Counted from the first letter of the stretch, positions 10,571-23,423 are shown. The stretch: DNA of 64,000 nucleotides from Chlamydoabsidia padenii (GCA_025330725.1 JAIWND010000047.1:1-64000), one strand, 5' to 3'. Program-made: numbers and translations. Notes: generated by a model from the letters alone, not told the origin.

Positions 10571-11171
10571 TACTGGACGACATGGCATTGGGATGGCATA
10601 AATCGGGATTTGAAAAGCGCAGCTTGTCCTCATGCAACCGGTCTATTACTACTATGCAAACAGAAAAAACTGAACTGGACTGATTTTTTCTTTCTTTCTT
10701 GCAAATGACAGGTAAAAGTCATCGCAAGTCTGGACTGACCGACACAAGGGTCTCGGAGCTTGGCTTTTTGCGGTAAAGTATGTTGGAAATATGCTGTGAG
10801 GTCCAGATCGCCACTTTAATCATTAGCATCCGTTGACATAAAAGATTCAATGGAGATAATCACATAGTGAGATAATGAAAAGCTGAACATAAGCAGAAGT
10901 GTAGTATGTAGGATATAACAGTGGAGTGGGGAAAGAAAACAACAGTAGCCATGGGGTCAGATCAACAGTAGGGATGAAGCGGAGATGGAAACGGGTGGGT
11001 TTGATCATCGTTTGGACGTGAAGAAAGTTGGTGGGATTTTGATGGTATCGATTAAGGGAGGAGTAATGTCTCGAGTACATTTTATAGTATCGAGCTTTCT
11101 TTTTTTTTTCGGCGGGTTCCTTTGCCGATCATTCTTACGAGGTTCACTACGTGGTTCTACAATACAGTAGG
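10571..11171. other. Gene-poor stretch with a motif site and a family fragment
   Basis: Contains CGGGATTTGAA at 10604-10614 and, at 10770-10840, a further fragment of the family seen at 172-265 (shared ATCGCCACTTTAATCATTAG). From 11010 to 11165 the minus strand reads a basic stretch (RKNDRQRNPPKKKRKLDT) that follows a TTGTAG acceptor. It could be a terminal exon of the gene to its right. Confidence 0.4.

Positions 11172-11204
<33 letters not shown>
11172..11204. repeat. Poly(A) tract
   Basis: An unbroken A run of just over 30 nt. It lies 3' of the pseudogene on its right in that gene's reading direction and may mark an intron poly-T, as in the Harbinger transposase, or a retroposition tail. 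Confidence 0.8.
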
Positions 11205-11206
<2 letters not shown>

Positions 11207-11247
11207 GTAAATGAGATCAAGAATCTCACTATTATCACGCCCACATT

Positions 11248-12605
11248 TCATATTACCTTGAAGTTGAACAAAGCCTGAATCACAATACCAGAACTCATAA
11301 AGTCGTTCAAGTCAACCAGATCCCGAGGTATGAATAATTGATCACTTGTAGTTTTGATAGCAGCAATAACATTGCAATACATCCTTACAGAGTAGGCATA
11401 CCCAACCAATCCTATTAAAACCCCGAATGAACGTGATTTTGTTTTGTCGTGGAAGATCATATTATCTCAAACTTACCTTTGACATCCATTCCAACTACAA
11501 GAGTCTACTGCATCATCACCAAGACTATTCATCAATCTTGCCAGTATACTCTTATTTATATGTATGTTTTTGTTCTGTTGAATATCTTCGATCAGGCGCG
11601 TGACATTTTCAGGTTTAAATTCCAGACAAGAGAGTTCATAATCATCACCATCAACGTTGCAAGACAACCAACAGATCCATCTTCCTTCCAGTTATACCTT
11701 TGCTACTATTTCCATGCTCGGATTCGTTGAGCTGCCTGTCATACTTGGTAGCAACACATGATGTTTCGCCTCTACAAGTTGAAATTTTATATTAGTATAT
11801 TAGCGAATCGTTATTATAGAAACTCACGTTCTCAACTTGATATCGGTGTTACGAAATAACGTTTGGAGCAGAGGTTTCCAATAATTAATGTATCCTGCTT
11901 CAGTTTCATCATCCCAACACGAATATCCAACCATCTCCAAACTATTAATACATAAAAAGTAAGTATAACCTACTCAATTGGCTTTTTTCGGTGCTATCGA
12001 CGTACATATGGTGATACATAACTTATATTATCATTGCCGTAGAGCCTTTCATTTCATGTCCTTCTTTCAGAGCAACCATCTTTTTTTCATAGATCAACTG
12101 TCGCAGACCAGAAATAGAGCTGTGGGCATAAACCTAATAAAATAAAATCGATCATTTCAGTACAATCCACTAACTAATCATCGTGTTGATTTTTTTTTTT
12201 CCACTTGCGTCTTTCAATTCATCAAGAAGATTTTCCATACATAAAAGTTTCTTAAGACTTGTCGAATGTATTCAGTCTGTGCTTTTTCAAGATGACATGG
12301 TATTACAGTGTCATCCATTTTCCGTTTTTTAGACCTGTAAAAAGGGGAAATTCATGCAAGCGGGATTTAAATTTTCCAGCTCCAGTTTTTTGGATAGGGT
12401 GACGGTAATAGTGATCTTTCATTTTACCAATGATGATGTCCTGCATCGAATCATCTCGGAGTAAGCTTTCACCTTGGGCTCTGTTTGGCATAAATTTGGT
12501 ATCAATGAAAGGAAATTCCACCCTGGCAATTGAAAAAGTGGTTATATCACCAACCAAGGTAGAGCAATGAAGCATATAGTCAAAAAATGAAAGAGGATCA
12601 GCCAT
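11248..12605 (-). pseudogene. Member of a mucoralean protein family of unknown function, frame-disrupted
   Basis: Minus-strand blocks appear in order: MADPLSFFDYMLHC (start 12605); CHLEKAQTEYIRQVLRNFY; ENLLDELKD; VYAHSSISGLRQLIYEKKM; LEMVGYSCWDDETEAGYINY; SCVATKYDRQLNESEHG...KMDLLVVLQ; VDGDDYELSCLEFKPENV; GLVGYAYSVRMYCN. Most are separated by canonical short introns. From memory, the EHG...RMDLL...DGDDYEVSC...KPENV pattern is a widespread Mucorales family without known role. Between LLVVLQ and VDGDDY the frame changes with no intron, and further shifts seem needed near 12310 and 12240. I therefore call it a pseudogene, though a sequence error could also explain single shifts. Confidence 0.55.
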
Positions 12606-13740
12606 TGTAAACGGAAAAGAGTAACAAAGGATAAAAGGGAAGATGACCACAATCAAAATCTAGAACATGGCACTTTTAAGGAGTTGAGGTCAATGTACCC
12701 TCATCTAACCTTAGTATACTAGTAAAGAGTGCAGCTGTTCCCACGCTCGATGCTTTCTTGATTGACCATCTCTAATTTATCTCGGGTATAGTTCCCCTGA
12801 AACACTGATGTTCAAACCCCGCTGTTCCATGGCTATTATCTTTATACTTATCCGATTTGTGGACGCTTTTCGATTTCAATGGATCAAAAAGAAAAAAAAA
12901 CGTTGTGTGTCCTTACCAAGATGAAGGTGATATGTGCCTGTAATTCCTTCCGCATTGACAAGTAAAAAAAAAGTCTAGCTCAGTCTATTCTGTTTGTTAT
13001 GAATGGATTAAAGGAAAAGAAGCAAATCAAAACCACACCACCAGGGCCAATTCATGCAGTTCAAACCCCGACTCATGCGGATCGATGTAGCATCATTCCT
13101 ATCGTATGTATCGGGTCGACCCATAATTCACCTCCCAATACTTTTCCGTTTACCACAAAAATGCTATAAAGTGTTACGTATGATTTTTTACTACATCCAG
13201 TTAAAAACAAGAATCATTTCTATGGTGAGAAGGAGGGGAGAAATGATAAAAGGAGAGACTAGCATCCAGTTTGTATGTATCAGCACCACCTAACCCTATC
13301 AAATTAAAAGACAATCATTACCATGAAGGTTGATATTAGTGATTAAATCTTGTCATTTTCGACCTTTCATTCCATTCAGAGTTAAAAGTTGTCCACCATG
13401 TAATGCATAATGCGACCATAGGGGGCCACCCTCTGTTTGAACCCAAGTGGTTGTCATTATCAGAAGCTTTGGCTAATAGATCTCAATGAAAATGAATAGT
13501 AATATAGTTTGGAAAAAAAAAGAGTACTTCCTGTATCTCTGGTTTCATTTGTTTAAATACATGAAAGCACCAGACTGGCGCTTGCGTGGGAATTCCCGCT
13601 AGGCATTATGATATATCACTTTATCTTTTTAATGGTTATATAAATAAAGAAGATAGACAATACTAGGATAATAAAATAAAAGTTTTTTGATTTTATTGAT
13701 AATAAGCAATTTTTGTATTTATTTAGAGAATAAATGCTCT
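12606..13740. other. Gene-poor stretch with two TTCAAACCCCG sites and an R1 copy
   Basis: TTCAAACCCCG occurs at 12811-12821 and at 13060-13070; the second is directly preceded by TTCATGCAG. A short direct copy of repeat R1 lies at 13092-13260. No gene is supported. Confidence 0.5.
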
Positions 13741-13929
13741 ATTTGTTAATCATTCTAGTGGAGTAAAGTGAAGTGGGGTGGAGGAGGTTCCTCTTCCAAT
13801 CTGAGAAGAGAGGAAACCTGGCGATCGGTTCGGATGACGGCAGTTTGATGCCGAATACGTTCAGATTTTAATTTGAGCCTAATGATATCAAGTTGTCAGT
13901 TCATAATAAGCATCAGTTTGAGCACTTAC

Positions 13930-14390
13930 CGTGAGATCTACCATTCACAATCATCCATTGCCGGTTGGCGTAGAGGCAGCCCTACAATTATATAATCATT
14001 AAAAGAAAGAAATAATTGTTTGATGTATTCTTCTTTACACACTATAGTATATGTAGAGTTTACCTTTTAATAGGACATGGTCGAGTTCAGGAGCCCATAC
14101 AGCTACTGCAAAGAGAGTCAAAGAAGCAAACAACATGAGCTCTTTAAAACCAAGACGTTCCGTCTTTGGATTCGTCGCCACAATGACATGTTGGTGTAGG
14201 AGTCTGTGGCCGCGGGTGGTGTCGGGAATCATGCACGTTACGTTATGAAAACTGCCCGCATCAACAAACGACTTGTTCTTTTGGTAATCTGAAGTAAACA
14301 AGAGTTGTAAATGAGCCGCGACAGGAACAGATTTGTTTATAATATGCCAAGTCTTTTTAATCTTCTTACCTTTACTTTTGGCATTGCCAC
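13930..14390 (-). CDS. Unrecognised gene fragment
   Basis: An open minus-strand stretch from about 14390 to 14066 encodes a basic segment (KSKGKKIKKTWHIINKS) followed by QLLFTSDYQKNKSFVDAGSF and LFASLTLFAVAVWAPELDHV. A GTAAAC donor near 14063 and a TTGTAG acceptor near 13983 lead to a short terminal exon ending RQPAMDDCEW and a stop. No ATG is visible upstream within the open stretch, so the N-terminus is missing or lies in another exon. The style (basic linker, SDYQKNKSFVDAGSF) resembles mucoralean lineage-specific proteins, but no domain is recognised. Confidence 0.35.
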
Positions 14391-15335
14391 CAGTCTTCTT
14401 TATTTATGAAAGTGAGAAAAAGAGAAAAAAGGAAGACTAATTAAGATCAAAATTCAAACAGCGCCACATTTTTTTTTTATAAGGGGAGGATTCAAGCTTT
14501 CCTTTTCTTTTCCATCGATCAACTAAAGTCATCCAAAGGCACCAAGCGAATCGACAAGCTGCCAAAATGTGACAAACATTCTTTGATCATGTTAATGCAA
14601 CTTGAAGGTAAGAACCCCCCCTTTTTTTTTTTACTGATCTTTTATTTCTGTTTTATAGGTATAGGTCTACGGCTCAATCAATCTTACACGACAACGGAGG
14701 GACCTCGACATAGTCATGCCATGCACTCAACACACGGACAACTAGTGTAGTCATAGTGGCAATGTGTGGGACAAAGATGAAGGTGGGTCTGCAACAATAT
14801 CAGCAAAAGGTATTGGATGGAACAGGTACCAGCGGGCAGGATATCGTGTCTTGAAGCAAAACAACGACTGTCCTTCTTTATTTGCCAAATGGACTCTTTG
14901 AATCAGTGGTCCTACAGTTTGGAACAATCTTGCCAAACAAGACTTATAGACACTACCTAGTGAACCATGACGCCACCTTGGATACGTGGATAACCTCTTT
15001 GGAACCAGTGAATAGTTTAAATGTAGTATAGTATACCCATAGTTTTATATCATACCAATAAAATCAACAACTTTTGAATAAAAAAAAAAACCCCCCTACT
15101 TGTTATAACTATTCGACCATGATATTTGATCGCATAATACCCCTATTAAATAGTCCGTTTGTATATGTAAGCCTGTTTAATTAGATTTGTATATAAAAAG
15201 TCTATATAATACGATAGGTTCATTAGCCCTTTAACCTATTTAGGGCCAGATGGCAGAGAATAGCAAGATCATTCTATAGTATGGTTTTTAAGTCTGCACA
15301 TAGGGAAGAGGTGTTTATTACAATAAAATCTATCA
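14391..15335. other. Intergenic stretch, no supported gene
   Basis: The plus strand near 14815-14950 (GGTACCAGCGGGCAGG, then a Trp-Asn-Asn-Leu codon string and stops) vaguely recalls the tail of a LINE reverse transcriptase but is too short and broken to call. The rest is A/T-rich. A TTTATATAA-type region at 15000-15230 lies 3' of the regulator gene. Confidence 0.35.
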
Positions 15336-17798
15336 CTACATGGATACATTACTATTAGGAGCATATAACATATCATCTACCGATGTGAAGGGCCAGGTCG
15401 CATGCATGTTGGGACTATGTTGGTGGTGTTGGGTATAAGAAGGATCGTCAAGTGGCCAATTTATTGTTCCAGTTTGAGTAGGTGCAGATAATAAGAGATG
15501 CAATGGTTGATCAAGTAAGTGTTCAAAGGCGTCGACCTGCATATCATTGTTGCCATGTTGTGTAAAAGTGTCATCATCCACCTTGCTTGCCGAGTTGGTT
15601 GAAGATTCCTGCCGAGTCTGGGTTTTGTAGAGGTCATAAAAGTCACGGATTCTAAAAAAGAATATATCTGCCATAGCATAGTACTTGCGCATATTCTATC
15701 AAAAGTTGTATTAGTATCATTTCCCTCCTTTTTTTTTTGTTTTTGTTTTGTACCTGTAAAAATTCACAATGAGACTTGAGGGCTACAGCGGCTTTCTTGG
15801 ATTCATCAGCTGTGCCCGTAAAGAGGGTATGGACAACCACAGTAGCGGTGGAGTAAGTAAGGTAAGAGAGAAAAGAGAAGACTAGTTTGGCATGTCGGTT
15901 GATATCCGTGAGCATGATGGAGACATTATCTGACGCAGCCTGACATTTTTCCACCCCCAGTTGGATCCTATCCATCTGACTAGCCGATAAATCCCCCAAG
16001 TTATCCAAATTATCAATCAAGGTAAGAGCTGGTCGATTTAAAAACACGACAAGAGCATTATACAAGATATGTGACTAGAGAGAGGGTAAAAATGAAAGTG
16101 AGTTTGTTTACATGTCAATATAGTTGTACCTTACCAGTGAAAACCGATGAGTATCACGTGATTTTTCCGAGCGATACCGTTGAAGATTAGCAGGCGTATT
16201 CCTCATATTTAAAGGCAATTGGTGACACCACAGATCAAGAGCGTCGGTGAGAGCACAATAATCCTTGTAACAAGTGGAATCATAAGGTGCCTGAGGTGAA
16301 TTTGATTTAGCCATGGTTCGATGGACAAAGTTTGCTACTTTTGCAAACAACGAGATGATTCGAATCATATGTGTGGGCCAACCTAGGTTACATCTTGATC
16401 GAGCCAAAGGATCTTGAGATACCGTTTCCACCAATTTGATACTTTTCGCCAACCCCTTTTCGTCCCGTTCCACTACTTGATACCATAACAGTTGTGTACC
16501 ATCCAAGGATTCAGATGAGAATGTGTTTTGTTCTAGACAGTTTTCATGACATGGTAAATGACAATCGATATCATTATCATTAAAAAGTACCGGTCTTGCT
16601 GAGGAGGCACCGCCAAATCTACATGATTCAAAAGAACAAGACTTTTTAATATGAGACCCAGTTTAATAAACATGAATACGTAAGTGAACGAGTTTACCTG
16701 TCATATATATACATGCCCCAGAATACATTCCGTCGTAATTCGTTCTTTTTCCAAGTTTCCACCGACATGACTTTACCATCCTCGAAAAGATGAGTGGGTT
16801 CTTTCTGTAGACCTAGTTCCAATACCATTCTACAAAACTTGGTTAGTGAACTTTTTGATAATACCCATCATTATTTTTTACCTTCCAGCAATTCCACAGT
16901 ACATCCAAGCTCTTGTTCCACGAGCACAACCAAATTCATGCATGATCAAAAACATCATTACTTGTACATGAGAGATTGATGGCATGTCCACAATATCATT
17001 TATCCTTGATCGAATCTTTTCCGCAAAAGGTTCACCTGCCATCCAAAGAGGAGTATTATCTTTTTCTTCTTGGGCATACCTAATAACATTGAATAAATAA
17101 ATAAATAAATAAAAGATATGGTCAGACTTACTTTGCCATGCCAGCTGCAATCGCCATTAATACCACCACAGGTGTCTTGTCCTGAACCATCAAATCATCC
17201 GTATAAAAAAAAGGTGAGACACCATAAATACGATTTAGATAACATTGAATGTATTTATCCAATAATTGCTGACAAGGTAGCCATTGCCGGTCCATATCAA
17301 TGACCTTGTGGTGGTTACGATCATTGGTCAGGCACTGGCCGACATGAATAGGTGGAAGCGTGGTGCCGTCATTGGCGTATCGGTTTGTAATAATCTTGTA
17401 TGAAGACATTTTGGTGCTACTATCTTGTCGGTCAAAGGATAATCGTGGTGTCGGCGGAGATCGTTCGCGAGTTTCTGCTAATCGTTTCTCCATTTCCTGT
17501 AACCGTTGTTCCAAAATGTTGATATGGGTTTGTCGAGCGCTTGGTTTTCGTTGAAGAGATCCATAACTACAGGTTTGCTTTAATCGTTTACAGTTTCCAC
17601 AGGTAGGTTTGACACCATCGCATTTGGTCTAATGGGGAATGTTGTATGATCAAAATAAAGTTTAGTCAGATTCTTTATTCGTTTTTTTGGTATTACCTTT
17701 TTTCTTCGGCAGACTAGGCATGCTTGAACAAGTCGTTTTCTTCTATCACCAGTAGCCGTCAACTGTGTTAAATCAACTTGATGTAGTCCGTGATCCAT
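15336..17798 (-). CDS. Zn(II)2Cys6 transcription factor with fungal-specific TF domain
   Basis: Seven exons (17697-17798, 17132-17628, 16882-17079, 16698-16829, 16135-16618, 15754-16074, 15336-15695) join in phase to about 697 residues. The binuclear cluster spans the first intron: CLVCRRKK then TKCDGVKPTCGNCKRLKQTC, six cysteines in the GAL4 spacing. A coiled region (LEQRLQEMEKRLAETRE) follows, then the fungal_trans homology region with NRIYGVSPFF, MFLIMHEFGCARGTRAWMYC, and ELRRNVFWGMYIYDR near its end. Acts in the nucleus as a sequence-specific regulator; targets unknown. Only about 180 bp separate its start from the end of the Atg14 gene. Confidence 0.9.
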
Positions 17799-17979
17799 AA
17801 GTAAGAGATGTCAAGAAGAGTCAAAGAAGAATTTATTTATTTTTTTAAAAGAGGAGGACCATTTCCCACGTGAAGGAATTACCCACATCGGTGTTTAAAA
17901 TACCCAAAAACCGAGGCATAAAGTAAGAGTGTAGAATACATGGTATTTCTTTATTTAATTTATTTAATCATCGGTTTAA

Positions 17980-19890
17980 TCATCCACGTCGTTGTAGACC
18001 AGACCTTTTATGAGTTGACATTGATTCTTCATTTCCACCATGTCGACTCAAGTTTTCCATCATTCCAAGCACTCCAGGCATAATCGTTGCACCCAAGTGA
18101 GCGGCACCCAATTGAAAGATACTATCGGTATGACTTGATTGTGTGGCAAAGGCCGGCATGACATCCACCAAGTTCCAATTTTCATTACTACTACTTATCG
18201 TTTCATCTTGCCCATGATGTTTGTCTTGGTCTTCGTCTATATCAATATCATCATCATCATCATCAGTAAGATCGAATGGATCTTCTTCTTCATCGTCATA
18301 CTGATCACCCACAAAGGCCGATCGTCGGACTTTGAAATATTTGTCGGCTCGTTCTTCCTTGTCGTCTTGTTGATCCCGAAATGTCGTTGTTGTTGTTCGA
18401 GAGCCACAGCGGTATCTATGTAAATCAATACTAAGTATCCTGACTATGTTTTCCAGTCTTTTTTTTTTTTTTTTAACTTACCTGAGTGCAGTTTGTCGTA
18501 AGATTTGATGAAAGTCAAAAGTAAAGTCCAAATTGTTAAGGCCTTGATAGATCACAGCATGCGATCGCCTACCCAAAAAAAAAGGAAAAGAAGGTCAGAA
18601 TAATCATTTTTCAACCCCCCCCCCAACAACAACAACTTACAATCCGAGTCCAGGAGCATCACAACAAGCCATGAGATTTTGTAAAGTATTTGCCACCTGA
18701 CTAAGAGGAATTTGAATACCCTGTGTATAGCATAGATAGACGATATTGTAATTCAGCATGGAGATGCCGATCAGGAATCTTTTAAAGTGCTTTTCATCTT
18801 CCAAAAAGAGAGGCATTTTACTATCAAAATAAAGAGATGTTTGGTTAGTATGTTTATATTGACAAAGGGGGGAGAAAAAGTATCTTACCTTTGGTTTGGG
18901 TATAACCTGGAATGGGGTATGGAGCGGATATAAGTGTAAATGTCTTTTCTAAAGATACAAAAAGGCAACTTGATTCCAAGGTAGCGTACAATCAAATCCA
19001 GCATTTGACTTGTATAACCAATAGCAGAGTTCAATTCTTCTTTGGGGTAACCTATACAAGGAATCAGTATGCCTTGTGATTTATTCCAAAAACTACTTAC
19101 TTGATACATCAATCAAACGAGCAGGTAAAGTGACGCCGCATATATAAAGGTCTTCATAGGATTGAGGTTTTCCATATTGTCGATTCGTAAATGCCATGTT
19201 CGAGTTGTGTAGACTGTCTTCCACCAGGTCAGTGTTCAACCTCGGAAAAGTATGATGTGTGCCATCATCGTCCCCATCTTCAACAACACCTAGTTTCAAG
19301 TCAAACAAGGACGCCGCCTCTTTGACAAGAATTTGTCGAGTCCTTGCTGTCATTTTATAGGTACGAAGCCAGGATTTCTGGGTCGCCAAAGTATCGTCCG
19401 AATGATGCTGCGCTCGTTTCAACGATTGTCGACCTTTGTCCAAGTTTTTCCTTCGTTGATCCATTTCCTTTCGCAATCGTTCCACATGTTGAGTTACTAG
19501 TCAAAAGTAGAATATGGATCAAGTAAACACTAATCAGTTTGTGTGTGTTTTCAATCTTACCTATATCAGTGTCCCGCAGCGTCTGTTTCTGGTCTTCCAT
19601 TAATCGTCTTAGGTTGCTTGATCGCTGTTTCTTTTCCACCACAAGCAAATGTAGTTTAGATGACTTTTCCAAAAACGCTTGAGCCTCTTGAATGGCCTGC
19701 TTGCTTTCTGAGGTTATCGTATCGAATTCGTCATTATGATCAGCAAGTCTTTAAAAAAGTTAATCCCCATATAATGTATTTCTGTTCAATAAGTGGCTAC
19801 ACTTTTTTTTTTCCTGGATACTTACTTGTCAGTTAAACATTGACTGCAGTAGTATCTTTTATTGTTTGAGCGGCAATAAAAACACTCCAT
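17980..19890 (-). CDS. ATG14: Atg14 family subunit of the PI3-kinase complex
   Basis: The protein begins MECFYCRSNNKRYYCSQCL, the paired CxxC cysteine motif of Atg14/Barkor. Coiled-coil segments follow (HNDEFDTITSES...QEAQAFLEK; ERLKE-like RLRKEMDQRRKNLDKGRQSL). Then comes the conserved block ICGVTLPARLIDVS...YPKEELNSAIGYTSQMLDL...RYLGIKLPF, typical of the Atg14/Vps38 domain (PF10186). The tail is acidic (DDEEEDPFDLTDDDDDD). Atg14 targets the Vps34-Vps15-Atg6 complex to autophagosome formation sites. Six or more short introns interrupt it. A related family member, Vps38/UVRAG, is the alternative; the N-terminal cysteines favour Atg14. Confidence 0.8.
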
Positions 19891-19968
19891 TATTGTTATG
19901 TGGTATGGTTTTTTTTTTCAAGAGAGAAAAATGCAAACCTCGTGAACCAAAAGGACTTTATATTTAAA

Positions 19969-19982
19969 GCCGAAATATCGGC
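19969..19982. promoter_or_regulatory. Palindrome GCCGAAATATCGGC upstream of ATG14
   Basis: A 5-bp inverted repeat, GCCGA...TCGGC, around AATA, about 80 nt upstream of the ATG14 start. The CCG-N6-CGG spacing is an everted arrangement of the half-sites bound by Zn2Cys6 regulators. Function is inferred. Confidence 0.3.
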
Positions 19983-20106
19983 ATTTTAAATTACGACATC
20001 CTTTCAGTGCATAACCCACATTTTGACAAAAGAGATGACAACCAAAGTAAATACATACATTTATTAAAAAATAGAAAATAAACAACATAACTACATACAA
20101 CTAATA

Positions 20107-20137
<31 letters not shown>

Positions 20138-20171
20138 TAAAACAACTAATTCAAGGGAAGACTATATACTA

Positions 20172-22702
20172 CTACAACTTGAGTTCAGCCAAGATACGAC
20201 TGCACATGTTTTTATATTGCCACGTATCACCACTGACCCGACGGAATTGGAGACCATTCATACCCAAGAGCCAAGGTACTTTAACAATGGAAATATCAAA
20301 CCGCACCACGAGATCAGGCACAGTGACGGTAGACAAGGCATTTGGATCGTTCACCCGATTCATATCAATGCTGGGCACATGGACACATTCAAACCGACTT
20401 TTACTTTCCCTCCATTTCACACCGATGCGTTCCAGCACCCGGATGAGATCAGCACGGATCACAGATGGATGTTTTGTCGATGTTGTGGATACCGAGAAGA
20501 GACCTTTGAGAAACACCGGCTTGACTTGTTCATCTGCTGTGCCTTGCTGTTGTGTGCCAGGGAAGGTTTGTTCGTGTACGTGATGTGTACTATCTTGGTG
20601 CGGCGGCATGCTTTTACGGGTCAAGAGTTTGCTGAATGTTCGTCCTAGTCGCTTTGGTCCGTCATTGTCACCAGATAATTCAGACGAGGGTACAAGGTTG
20701 GATATATTACCGACGGTCTTGTCGTCGATGGTGTGTCTTCGATGCCGTTTTTCAAAGGATGATCGTGTGACTACCTGGGTGAGTTGTTGGAGAGTATTCA
20801 CGCCCTCGTCTGATCGTCGATGATGATGCCAATTGAATAGTCGTCCAAAGCCATGGTCGTGATGAGGGTCCACCCGGATAGTGACCTTTTCCTTTTCACC
20901 ATCGTCGAATGAAGAACCATTTTTCGGTATCTCTGATGCATATGCGGCTTCAGGCATAGGGATAATGGGTGGTTGATGTGCTGATGCCTCCCGACACCTA
21001 GGGCTGATGCTTCTTTGTCGCTGTTTCGATAAGGTTGTCGTCATAAGATAAGATGTATCGTCGTTCTGCAGTTGGTTTTCTCGTTCCATATGTTCCTTGA
21101 CCAAATAATAGATGGAGATCAGTGGATGATAGGCGGCAGGTATAGATTGCGGATCATCGTTGGGTAAGCAAAAGGATGCATGTCGCCGTGACCGGTGATG
21201 TCGATAGGATTGTCGTTCCACCAGAGTGGCCATCGCCTTTTGATAGTCGTCCGATTGAATAATGTCTTCTAGTTGCTGTTTGATGTCTTGTTCGGATCCA
21301 AATTCAAAGCCTGTCATTCCACGTACCACTTGCATATCCAGGGGTAGGGTTAAAGGCGCACGTTCTGGGAGATAGTTGTTGACGGGTTCTGTATGACCCT
21401 TGTTCATCCAAGGGTGTACTGTGATTTCCGCGGTGGTTGCCCTATGATTTGGATTGACGACAAGCATTCTTGACAGAATATTTTTGCATTCTTAAAAGCG
21501 AGAGAGAGAGAAAAGGTTAGTACTTGTAACAATGGTCTTTTTGATTTTTTACCTGAAGTCAGGTGAGAAGGATAGTCAACCACACCACGCTTGATCTTAT
21601 CATGAAGAGCCGCCATGTTTTGATCATCAAAAGGAACCTTGCCACAGACCAAGACATACAAGACCACCCCAAAACTCCACACATCCACTTCAGGACCAGT
21701 ATATGCCTTGGCATTCAATAATTCAGGAGCAGCAAAGTATAAGGATCCACAAAAAGTAGAGAGATGAGATCGAGGAGAAAACAAGTTGGAGAGACCAAAG
21801 TCGATAATCTTGATATGCCCATTTCTTGATATTAGAATGTTTTCAATCTTTAGATCACGATGGACAATAGAGTTGCGATGACAATAGTCTATATATTAGA
21901 GCATGTTTAGTCAAAAATGATATCTTTTTTTTAAAAAAAAAAAAAAAAAAAAAAATACCTAGAGCACTCACGATTTGCCTGGCAAACCTGCGTGCAAGTC
22001 GTTCTTTGAGTCTCCCATGAGAGATAAGAAAGTCCAACAGTTGACCACCATCCACGTATTCCATAAACATATAATAGTAAGGATCAAGCACCACCATTTC
22101 CTTGAGACTGACAATATAAGGGTGATGGAGTAAGAGCATAATACTAGCTTCCCGTATCGTTCTGATTTCACGTTGTAGATCCTTTTCCCGTTTCTTCTTG
22201 GCTTCGTCAGTATCATTTGTTGTTGTGCGTTCTAGAGTCCCAACCCTTGGTACAATCTTGACAGCCAGCTAACCATTAAAAAAAAAAAAAAGGTGAATAA
22301 AGCACACCACACGATAAACCCCCCCCCCAAACTTACCTTGTCTTGGTTGAGTTCATTGATAGCCAGTCGCACTTTCCCCATAGAGCCCGATCCAAGAGTA
22401 GTAACAAGAGAGTAATTACCAATGACCCGACGAGGTTTCATACGACGTACCGAGCGTCGCTGAGTAGACGAACTGGGTGATGGCGTGCAAGATGTTTCAC
22501 CTTCTTGTCCCGCCTTTGCCAAAGTGATAGATTGATCGGGGCCAGTATAAACGGGTAAATGTAAAGATGGAGGCGAGTCGCAAAGAATGTTGTTTCCATC
22601 AGGCCCTTGTACTAGGTGATCATTCTTTTTATCGTTAATCGAATGGTTATCCATACTATTTTGTGAAATTTTAAAAGACGAAATATCATCTTGAAAGTTC
22701 AT
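20172..22702 (-). CDS. KIN1: Kin1/MARK (PAR-1) family serine/threonine kinase
   Basis: The exons join to a kinase of roughly 800 residues. The glycine loop reads [14 protein letters not shown], followed after an intron by LAVKIVPRV (catalytic Lys). Then come [18 protein letters not shown] and FAAPELL, so all catalytic motifs are present. The C-terminus holds a long Ser/His/Arg-rich linker and the block [20 protein letters not shown]...[12 protein letters not shown], diagnostic of Kin1/Kin2, then a KA1-like end ([34 protein letters not shown]). These kinases control polarity, exocytosis and the ER stress response at the plasma membrane. A TTCAAATCCCG motif lies 115 nt upstream. Confidence 0.92.
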
Positions 22703-22816
22703 ACTGTATCAGTGACAGCATAAACACAAGATGGTAATAATGAAGAAAAGAGACAGAGAGAGAGAGAAGGAAAATTAAGAAAGTGTGCGAGAAAAAAGAT
22801 AAAGGTGGAGAATATT

Positions 22817-22827
22817 TTCAAATCCCG
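22817..22827 (-). promoter_or_regulatory. TTCAAATCCCG motif upstream of KIN1
   Basis: Read on the gene strand as CGGGATTTGAA, about 115 nt before the ATG. One of the recurrent promoter-proximal sites described in the findings. Confidence 0.5.
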
Positions 22828-23423
22828 CCCACAGTCCAAGAGTAAGTCTAAATTAGGAAGCGGTCCTTTAATAACTTTAATGTTTGAGGGTTAGCATAGG
22901 TGGCCTTTTGAGAAAAAAACCAACCTCATAAAGTAATTTTGGTCTAAAACCGGTTCGAGTACCACCAGATTAGTCAATAAAAGTGACTGACTGATTCGAT
23001 ATCCTGTTTGCAAATCGAGGTGTAAGATGATTCATGCAAGGAAAACGACCAAGCGGGATTTAAAATACACATTTGCAACCCAAAAGGTACAAGATATTGG
23101 ATACCATTACTTTTGTTTATTTAAAGAGCATCAACCGAACAGTAATATCAGCATTCTATCATCAATACAACAGACACTGAAAAATATGCCTTTTTCAAGG
23201 TCAAGTACATTCGACGATCACATTCACGGATACAAAATTGAAAACGAAAACCTTTCTTCTGGTGTGGGATGATATCACTATACTCAAAGGTCAAAAAATA
23301 AAACTCCTCGGGGCGGCATTTGAATCCGGTCGGTGGGGGTTTGCTTCTTCTTTATCATCCTTTTTATTTTATTTTGCACACCATGATGGCTATATGTTTT
23401 ACTTTTCGTTACTGATAGCATGG
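22828..23423. other. Intergenic stretch with two motif variants
   Basis: TTCATGCAAG (23029-23038) is followed by GCGGGATTTAAAA (23052-23064), and GGCATTTGAATCCGG lies at about 23307-23321. The last may be the promoter of the spliced unit that follows. A plus-strand frame 23027-23272 lacks recognisable features. Confidence 0.35.

Noticed and set aside
14751..14950. Possible LINE reverse-transcriptase tail
   Set aside because: Only a few residues resemble such elements, with stops in every frame; too weak to report as a mobile element.
22940..22965. tRNA candidate with a GGTTCGAGTACC B-box-like word
   Set aside because: The T-arm stem does not pair and no acceptor or anticodon arm could be built. 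No convincing tRNA was found in the window.
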